From: Rhinopithecus roxellana
Lineage: Eukaryota; Chordata; Mammalia; Primates; Cercopithecidae
DNA: 64,000 nt
NCBI RefSeq assembly: GCF_007565055.1
Contig: NC_044559.1
Span: 35,741,046 to 35,805,045 of the forward strand
Direction: 5' to 3'
The position numbers and the translations under genes are program-made. Below, in pieces: positions 56,724-64,000 of the stretch (position 1 is the first letter of the stretch; each line of letters opens with the position of its first letter). The notes beneath the pieces are model-generated. The model was not told the origin of the DNA and did not search any database. It worked only from the letters and a program-made list of their open reading frames with translations.

Positions 56724-57299
56724 AACAATAGCATGATAACATCTGAATCACTGAACCACCAAATGGATGGGGAAAAAAATCACAAACCATAAGAACCCCT
56801 GTGTTTGAATAATTCTCTTTTTTATTTCCCTGCTGTCTTCAGGAAAAAGAATAATTCTCATTTTAATAGGACTCATGAACTAAGTTTGGAGAAGTAGGCT
56901 GACTAGATTTATCTCTAATATTTTTCAGTTCTTAAAAAGCATACATACTGGTAAACACATGAAATTAGATACCATCTGTGGTTGGTTTGGCCAGCTTATA
57001 AAATGCAGTCTATACAAAAGTGACCCAGAAGGAAGAGAGCAGTTCAATTCTGCAAGTATGCTTCTACTGTCAGATACTCAGAGCCTGACGCAAAGACAAC
57101 AATGAAAATGTTATCTGTGCCTGTTTTAATATAGCCCCGAGTCTTCAGAAGGCGTATCTGCCGTGTGTGCCTGTCTGTTTGCTCTGTTTGATGTGTGCGC
57201 GTGTCCAATCAGTTCATTTCTTCCCTCCATTTTGCCTGCTTAAAAAATTAAAACATCCCGGAGCATATCACAAAATACCATGCAATGACAGCAACAGAA
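56724..57299. other. Unassigned stretch, includes second 74-bp block
   Basis: 57155-57228 pairs with 56015-56088. Otherwise no repeat or gene recognised. Confidence 0.4.
57155..57228 (+). repeat. 74-bp block similar to 56015-56088
   Basis: Partner of the block about 1.1 kb upstream, aligned without gaps. Outer flanks diverge quickly; both are followed by a 'cacaaaa' stretch at different distances. Confidence 0.7.
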
Positions 57300-57619
57300 T
57301 TTTTTTTGCTTTTTTAGTGATGAGGTCTTCCTTTATCACCCAGACTGGAGTACAGTGACATGATCATAGCTCAGTGCAGCCTCAAACTCCTGGGCTCTGG
57401 CAACCCTCCTGCCTCAGCCTCGTTAGTAGCTGGGACTACAGACATTCACCACCACATCCAGCTAATTTTATTTATTATTATTATTATTTTTGTACAGACG
57501 GGGGTCTCACTATGTTGCTATGTTGCCCAGGCTGGCCTTGAACTCCTGGCTTCAAGTGATCCTTCTGCCTTGGCCTCCCAAAGTGCTGGGATTACAGCCA
57601 TGAGCCATCTTGCCCAGCC
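57300..57619 (-). mobile_element. AluJ SINE
   Basis: Reverse Alu with T-rich tail, 'catagctcagtgcagcctca', ATT-expanded linker (57468-57487), a small duplication 'ctatgttgctatgttgccca', ending 'catcttgcccagcc'. Old J-type bases. Confidence 0.92.
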
Positions 57620-58078
57620 AGCGGCTGAGATTTTTGACAGCAGACATACCCGCACGTAATCTCCATCCCAGGGAATTTTTCTCTAGCTCAAATAACGTGC
57701 AAAATTAAGACTGCCTAATAATTTAATCGATACACCATTCCAAAATTCATGAGTGTACTGAAAACATAATGATTTATCGTCAGACACCTTGCTTTCTAAA
57801 CTTAGTCACACACTTCACAGGGTGGTTATCTCACTTCACAGCTTTTCCTTTCTGAGGCCAGAAAAGGAAGGGGTTTGCCTTCCTCTAGTATTTATTCTTC
57901 TGGACTACATCGAGTGCTCTAAGCCTGATGTTAGGCAACAACTGCCCATTAGCCACTGGCTACATTTGCCTCTTTCTTGTTCCAACAATATTAGTGATCT
58001 GTGATACAGGACACATTTGTTTGCTAGCTACAAATTCTAACAAAGCTAAGTTTTATTCATGTAGTTATTCACAAATTA

Positions 58079-58080
<2 letters not shown>
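57620..58080. other. Unassigned non-coding stretch
   Basis: No repeat family recognised. Short frames only. Confidence 0.4.

Positions 58081-58108
<28 letters not shown>
58081..58108. repeat. (CA)n microsatellite, one interruption
   Basis: CA repeats with a single 'aaac' interruption near 58098. Confidence 0.95.
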
Positions 58109-58109
<1 letters not shown>

Positions 58110-58229
58110 CACAAAACTCAAGAGATCACCAAATACTATATAAATAAACAAGCCCAAAGCCACAGATCAGGGGTACCTATGATTTCTTTAAGAAGATACT
58201 CTGTTCAGGTCAACATTTAACCAAGTGGA

Positions 58230-58775
58230 TTCCTCTGCTCAACACCCTTGAGTGGTTGTCATTTCACTCAGTAAAAGCCAAAGTCCTCAAGATAGCACAT
58301 GACTGCTTCCCCACGCCCCCATCTCTCTGCCCTCCTCTCCTACTGGCCTCGCTGTGCCCTAAACACTCCAAGCGCATTCCTGACTCAGGGCCTTTGCAAT
58401 TGCTCTTTCCTCTGCCTAGAACACTCTCACCCCAGATACTCCCATAGCTCGCCTTCTCCGCTCCTTCTCTTTGTTTAAATGTCATCTTCTCCATGAAGCT
58501 TTCCCTGATCATGCCCATCCCAGACCCTCCATCCCCGATCCCTGCTTTGTTTTCTCCACAGCACCCATCGCTATCTGATATGCTATGTATTTTACCTACT
58601 TATATTTCATAAATATAATTGTTACATAAATAAAATAAAGTAACTCCAAATACAAGCTGCCTAGAAACTTCCACTGGCAAGGATTTTTTTTTTTTAATCT
58701 GTTTTGTGCACTGCTACAGCTACTGCTCCTAAAACAGCAGGTGCTAATAAATATTTGTGGAATGAATATAGTAGG
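58230..58775 (+). mobile_element. L2 LINE 3' region
   Basis: Well-preserved L2 order: 'aaagccaaagtcctcaagat', 'tcagggcctttgcaattgct', 'tttcctctgcctagaacact', 'gtcatcttctccatgaagct', 'gctatctgatatgctatgta', and the terminus 'taataaatatttgtggaatg'. A small T-run insertion lies near 58685. Confidence 0.93.
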
Positions 58776-60080
58776 TGGTAGGCCTACAAAGATGACTAAA
58801 ATAATACTGTTCCTACTATCCAGGTGGTAACAGTATCCACAAATATTGCTCCCTAAATAAAATCAAGCCTGTCAAATTATCTGCACTATGGTCTTTGACA
58901 GTCTGGCGATACAGTTAACTTGATTGAATCATTACCAACACTTCTTTAGAGAAGTAAATTTAAACACTCTCCATAATCTCCATAATAAGTATTCATATAA
59001 GAATAATCTAGTTTAAGCAGAACACAAAACCCAAAGAAACAGTAGGAAATAGATTTGAAAAGGACAGCTTAGGAAAGTAAAAAGTTGTTGATAATATTCT
59101 CAACTGGGCTGAAGGTGGATAGAATATATCCTTTCTGCCATAGCTCTATTTGTCAATGTTCATAACTTCCAAAAGCAATCTACTGAATTTTAGAAGTATA
59201 TTACATATGACAACAATTTCCTATAAAACATCTTTCTCTCAGCATTTACAAATGAAATATGTGTCCACTCAATGTCATCCCTTTTTTATGACCTAGTCAA
59301 ACAGTAAGATAGTAAAAATATGTTTTCAAAAGAAATTGTCCTAACAGGCATTAAAGTCTTATTTTATAGATTTCATTTAACATCTCACATCAAAATATTC
59401 ATAAAGAACATTTTTCCTGCAATGAATAATACAAAAGTAGAAATCACTGTGTTTATTATAAAACAGCCAATAAGTGTGTAAGAGCATTTTCTCCTGAGTT
59501 CTCTATTAATAATTCCTTTTCTTAATCGAGTAGGATGTTGTATAATTTGCCTATCAGGATTCTGAAGACTGAAGTGCTTAATGAAGAATCTGCCTTAACT
59601 AACAAATTTATCAAAAGGAAGAGAAAGAAAAAATTCAGTCACTGATGCTTTACTGCAAAGTCAAAAAACTATAAACAAGTGCTGCTTGAATGGGAATGAA
59701 TACCCAAAAAGGTAATCCTCACTTCCAAAATTCTCATTTTTGCCATTTTCTCATTGCTCTTTGCCAAAAAACGTTTGGGAGTTCTTTGCACCAGAAACAT
59801 TAGGAAGAAAAAAAGAAGATACATTTTCCTAGTCCTTTCTACTCCATACAAAAGATGTAATTTTTCAGGAAGCTAGGAGTCTAACAAAAAGAAAGAAAAC
59901 AAATAAAAATAAAATATATAATTTAAATTATAAATTACACACGATAGTCTTATATTAAGTCTCATCAGCCAATGCTTCTAAATAAATTCATTCAATAGAC
60001 TTAATGAACATCAGACAACACTCTCCAAGAGAAAATTGGCCCTCTGTTAGTCTTAACTAGAATATGTCACAAGTATCATT
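58776..60080. other. Unassigned AT-rich stretch
   Basis: About 1.3 kb without a recognised interspersed repeat or gene. A 60-codon minus frame (59669-59851) is unsupported. Confidence 0.4.
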
Positions 60081-60405
60081 AAAAATGACATACAGGCCGG
60101 GCGCGGTGGCTCAAGCCTGTAATCCCAGCACTTTGGGAGGCCGAGACGGGTGGATCACAAGGTCAGGAGATCGAGACCATCCTGGCTAACACGGTGAAAC
60201 CCCGTCTCTACTAAAAAATACAAAAAAACTAGCCGGGCGAGGTGGCGGGCGCCTGTAGTCCCAGCTACTCGGGAGGCTGAGGCAGGAGAATGGTGTGAAC
60301 CTGGGAGGCGGAGCTTGCAGTGAGCTGAGATCCGGCCACTGCACTCCAGCCTGGGCGACAGAGCAAGACTCCACCTCAAAAAAAAAAAAAAAAAAAAATG
60401 ACATA
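60081..60405 (+). mobile_element. AluYR-type (Old World monkey) SINE with TSD
   Basis: Full-length, near-consensus Alu from 'ggccgggcgcggtggctcaa' (60095) with an A20 tail. Carries 'gctcaagcctg', 'gccgagacggg', 'aactagccgggcgaggtggc' and 'gatccggccactgc', the combination typical of cercopithecoid AluY. TSD 'aaaaatgacata' at 60081-60092 and 60394-60405. Inserted directly in front of an older truncated Alu. Confidence 0.93.
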
Positions 60406-60672
60406 TAACACTTTGGGAGACTGAGGTGGCAGATCATGAGGTCAAGAGATTGAGACCATCCTGGCCAACATAGTGAAACCCCGTCTCTACCAAAAATACA
60501 AAAATTAGCTGGGCGTGGTGGTGCACACCTGTAGTCCCAGCTACTCCGGAGGCTGAGACAGGAGAGTCACTTGAACGCGGGATGTGGAGGTTGCAGTGAG
60601 CCAAGATTACACCACTGCAATCCAGCCTGGCGACAGTGAGATTCCGTCTAAAAAATAAAAAAAAAAAAAAAC
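60406..60672 (+). mobile_element. 5'-truncated AluS SINE
   Basis: Starts 'taacactttgggagactgag', lacking about the first 30 bases, and ends in an A14 tail. More diverged than the adjacent AluYR. Its truncated start lies at the site where the younger element inserted. Confidence 0.93.
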
Positions 60673-61257
60673 AGGCATACAACAAACAAACTCATGCACA
60701 TTTCGTTGGCTTGAGAATATCAAATCCATCGCAAGCTACTTAGAAATTGCATCAACTCTTCTAATGAATCAGGAGTGCCTTTAATCACACAGCAGAAATT
60801 TAGCCCAACACCTTCGAGCCATGAATTAGGATGGAGCCAGCACCTTCTCCAACCCCTTTGCTCAAGTAACATTACATAAGAGGCTGCCAGTCTCTCTCCT
60901 GTCTACTGGAATTCCAGCCAAGACGAAGCATTACAGGAATTGAGTCAAAGTAAAATTGAGTCATCTGATCTGGAAATTCATTTTTAGTTCCAGGTCTTGT
61001 AAGTGGAAGAGTTTTCTGAGGTCACCTAAGGAATAGAGGGGACTAGGGATGGGGAAAGGAGGTCCCGGAGGACACTCTATTGTATGGTGTGTTCATGACC
61101 ACACAGCTTGGGGAGAAGAGCTCAAGCTAGAACTCAAGTCTCCTAACTCCTTGTCCAACTCTTTCCACTAGAATGTACTGGCCCCTGTTGAGAATGTGCT
61201 ATTTTGATTATTTTTAAGTAGGGACCTTTGGATGCAACCTTAAAAAGAATGAATTCT
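60673..61257. other. Unassigned non-coding stretch
   Basis: No repeat family or gene recognised. Confidence 0.4.
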
Positions 61258-61761
61258 CAGGTTTCATTTATTTTTATTTTCATTTTAAGTTCCAGGGTAA
61301 ACATGCAGGATGTGCAGGTTTGTTACATAGGTAAACGTGCTCCACAGTGGTTTGCTGCACCTATCAACCCATCACCTAGGTGTTAAGCCCAGCATGCATT
61401 AGCTATTTTTCCTAAAGCTCTTCCTCCTCCAATCCAACTTGCCAAGAGGCCCCAGTGCATGTTGTTCCCCTCCCTGTGTCCATGTGTTCTCATTGTTCAG
61501 CTCCCACTTGTAAGTGAGAACATGCAGTGTTTGGTTTTCTGTCCCTGAGTTAGTTTGCTGAGGATAATGGCTTCCAGCTCCATCCATGTCCCTGAAAAGG
61601 ACATAATCTCATTCCTTTTTATGGCTGCATAGTATTCCATGGTATATGTGTACCACATTTTCTTTATCCAGTCTATCATTGATGGGCATTTGGGTTGATT
61701 CCATGTCTTTGCTATTGTGAATAGTGCTGCAATCAACATATGTGTGCAACAGGTTGCATTT
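61258..61761 (-). mobile_element. 5'-truncated L1PA-type LINE-1 with TSD
   Basis: Body 61270-61749: T-rich tail, UTR 'aagttccagggtaaacatgc', 'cctatcaacccatcacctag', then the ORF2 end. TSDs 'caggtttcattt' (61258) and 'caggttgcattt' (61750) differ at one base. Same region of L1 as 28260-28942 and the 5' part of 15241-17135. Confidence 0.93.
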
Positions 61762-62181
61762 TTTAACTGAGGATAACAAGTGGCTGTGAATAATAATCCA
61801 GCCTTTGGGAAATATATCAGCATCAGCCTAGTTTGTGATTGTCTTGACCTAAAAGCCATAGACCTCTTGCTGTCCATCATTCTGGAAAAAATCCTGTAAC
61901 AGGCAATGAGGTTGGCTTTAAATGAAGTAAGGGGGAGTCAATATTCTTTTTTCTCTGGTATAGAAGTGGTCTCTCCCTTGGTAGAAATAAAGGAATCATC
62001 TGTAACATTTTATAGTACTGGAGAAATAAGCTGCTCCTAGCAAGGCAGAGACTACTTGGGAGCAAAACAGGAGATGACACAGGAAGAGAGCGTAGGGCAA
62101 GACAGCCACAGAGGGGCGTTTGAGGAATTCTGTGCACCATGCTCTCTTTTCATTATTTCTGAACCACCAGTAAAGCTCATT
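61762..62181. other. Unassigned non-coding stretch
   Basis: No repeat family recognised. An 87-codon minus frame (61877-62140) is unsupported. Confidence 0.4.
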
Positions 62182-62517
62182 AAAAATTATAGACTAGGCT
62201 GGGCGCGGTGGCTCAAGCCTGTAATCCAAGCACTTTGGGAGGTCGAGGCGGGCAGATCACGAGGTCAGGAGATAGAGACCATCCTGGCTAACATGGTGAA
62301 ACCCCGTCTCTACTAAAAAAATACAAAAAACTAGCCAGGTGAGGTGGCGGGCGCCTGTAGTCCCAGCTACTCGGGAGGCTGAGGCAGGAGAATGGCGTAA
62401 ACCCGGGAGGCAGAGCTTGCAGTGAGCTGAGATCCAGCCACTGCACTCCAGCCTGGGCGACAGAGCGAGACTCCGTCTCAAAAAAAAAAAAAAAAAAAAA
62501 AAAAAAATTATAGACTA
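62182..62517 (+). mobile_element. AluYR-type (Old World monkey) SINE, perfect 15-bp TSD
   Basis: Full-length from 'ggctgggcgcggtggctcaa' (62197) with an uninterrupted A tail of about 28. Carries 'gctcaagcctg', 'aactagccaggtgaggtggc' and 'gatccagccactgc'. Perfect TSD 'aaaaattatagacta' at 62182-62196 and 62503-62517. Both the pure tail and the intact TSD indicate a young insertion. Confidence 0.95.
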
Positions 62518-62539
62518 ATACTTATGGCTATGCTCTAAA

Positions 62540-62870
62540 AACCTCAAGATATATGCACAAAGACATTCAGTGCAGCATTATCTATAAGAACAAATGAGCA
62601 AAGTATCTATCAATAAGGGACTATTAAATCAGCTATGCTACAGCCATGTGATTGAACGTTATGCAGTCATATAACATGAGTGATGTCTGTACATACTAAT
62701 ATAGAAAGATCTCAACATATATGTGAAAAGGCAAAGCAGTTTTTTTTTCTTTTCAGTAGGTGGGTTAGGAGATAGTAGTTTTATAGGTAGATAAATGGAT
62801 TCCTTTTCTACTTATATTGTATATATAACTTTTCTGTATATGGAATCTCCAGAAACTTTTTAACTGTGCT
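62540..62870 (+). mobile_element. L1M fragment
   Basis: 'acattcagtgcagcattatc', 'gaacgttatgcagtcatata', 'agatctcaacatatatgtga' follow the sense L1 ORF2/UTR order. Diverged. Confidence 0.65.
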
Positions 62871-62971
62871 TATTATAAATTTCTACTTGGATAAAGAACC
62901 CAGCCCACCAAGGAACACAATGAACAAGGTTAGAACCCGCATTGTCCAAGCTGAAAAAAACACAACTCTTT

Positions 62972-63317
62972 CTCTGGTCAGTTTGTTTTTGTTTTTGTTT
63001 TTTTCTGTTTTTTTGTTTTTTGTTTTTTTGAGATGAGATGGAGTCATGCTCTGTCACCAAGGCTGGATTGCAATGGCACAATCTCGGCTCACTGCAACCT
63101 CGACCTCCCAGGTTCAAGTGATTCTCCTGCCTCGGCCTCCCGAGTAGCTGGGACTATAGGCACGTGCCACTAGGCCTGGCTAAGTTTTTTGTACTTTTAG
63201 TAGAGACGGGGTTTCACCATGTTGGCCAGGCTGGTCTCAAACTCCTGACCTCAAGTGATCTGCCTGCCTTGGCCTTCCAAAGTGCTGAGCCACTGCGCCC
63301 AGCCCTCTGGTCAGTTT
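62972..63317 (-). mobile_element. AluS SINE with 13-bp TSD
   Basis: Reverse Alu 62985-63304 with a GTTTTT-rich tail, a small deletion near 'gtgctgagccactgcgccca'. Perfect TSD 'ctctggtcagttt' at 62972-62984 and 63305-63317. Confidence 0.96.
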
Positions 63318-64000
63318 TAAGAGCACAAACCTATAAGGAAACGAGGTTCTAGGTCATGTCTATCTTAGTAGAATTCAACTGAAAAGGACTGAGAAATTTG
63401 TAGACTGCACCTTCCATTCTACCCCCTTCACCCTTTGCATAAATCTGTCTACTCCAGCAAACCGTGAATTTCTTAGGTGGCAACCTTTCTCCTCCAAATT
63501 CTTTCAATAATTGCTCATTAAATATCTACTCCACTTCAGGACAAGGATCTGGAAATACACAGTTAATATTTGGTCGCTGGCTTCACAGAATGCAGTCTAG
63601 ACGTGGCTGGGGCCACCTAGACAGATGTCTCCCTACAGTTCAGTATGTTGGATGCTAATGTGAAAAAGTTTGGGTGGGAAGAAAAGTAGTTATCAGAGGA
63701 AGAACAGAGTCCAGTGACCAAGTACAAAGTGTGTTTATCAGCAGTGAATCGGGGCAAAGGTTGCCTACAAAGCAAGGCTCTGATGTAATCAAAGGAATTC
63801 AGAGAACCAGGGCAGGCTAATCTCCAAGAAACACTAATAAAAATGCTCACTTCAATCAAATGTTCTGAACACCAGCACATAAATACCCTTCTTTTAGTGT
63901 TTATCACTGTAGGCAGCTTTGCTATGAAAAGAGAAAAGGTTGAGATAAACGAGTTAATTAAGCTGTCAGGTCTAGACCAGCGGGAGTGATTCTTTACCCT
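63318..64000. other. Unassigned non-coding stretch to the window end
   Basis: No interspersed repeat confidently recognised. A 96-codon minus frame (63617-63907) and a 64-codon plus frame overlap and are unsupported. Confidence 0.4.

Overview
This window is nuclear DNA from a catarrhine primate, most likely an Old World monkey. It is packed with Alu, L1, MIR, L2 and MaLR LTR sequence. The lineage call rests on two young, full-length Alus (60095 and 62197, + strand). They share substitutions typical of the cercopithecoid AluYR subfamilies and not of human AluY: 'gctcaagcctg' near the start, 'aactagcc' and 'gaggtggcggg' after the A-rich linker, and 'gatccRgccactgc' in the right arm. Everything else (AluJ, AluS, AluY, L1PA, THE1, MST) fits any catarrhine.

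I see no convincing protein-coding gene, tRNA, rRNA or snRNA gene, and no prokaryotic system. The long open frames are translations of Alu, L1 or microsatellite DNA, or are short frames in unique sequence without supporting signals. The window is best read as intergenic or deep intronic. The one stretch with exon-like grammar is 32902-33288: an open frame with a pyrimidine-rich AG acceptor-like site and a perfect GTGAGT donor-like site.

Layout. 1-15 kb holds MIRs, an MLT1 LTR with a THE1 LTR nested in it, a small GC-rich patch, HAL1/L1M remnants and two inverted Alus. 15-17 kb is a 5'-truncated L1PA with a perfect 16-bp target-site duplication (TSD). 17-26 kb has small tandem duplications, a THE1 LTR nested in a truncated Alu, further Alus and a MER5A. 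26-30 kb has a 340-bp purine microsatellite, a TAATTA-rich candidate conserved element and an L1 tail. 30-36 kb is the most structured part: an MST LTR that received an inverted copy of its own downstream flank, a near-identical 319-bp direct copy of that flank 3.2 kb away inside an AT-rich tract, half a MADE1, and a second MST LTR split by an Alu. 36-44 kb holds two L1M remnants each split by an Alu, a GGAA-rich Alu tail and an L2. 44-60 kb is dense in Alus, with a palindromic 23-bp satellite, a 37-bp minisatellite, an AluY, a MIR split by an Alu, an L1M, a TA/CA tract and an L2. 60-64 kb has the two monkey-type AluYs, an L1 tail and one more Alu.

The repeat insertions give a relative chronology: MIR/L2/MER5A, then L1M/HAL1/MLT1, then AluJ, then THE1/MST and AluS, then L1PA and AluY, then AluYR. 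I found no previously undescribed biological system. The most unusual signal is the three-copy inverted/direct duplication at 30-34.5 kb. Repeat family names come from remembered consensus patterns, not from a database search.
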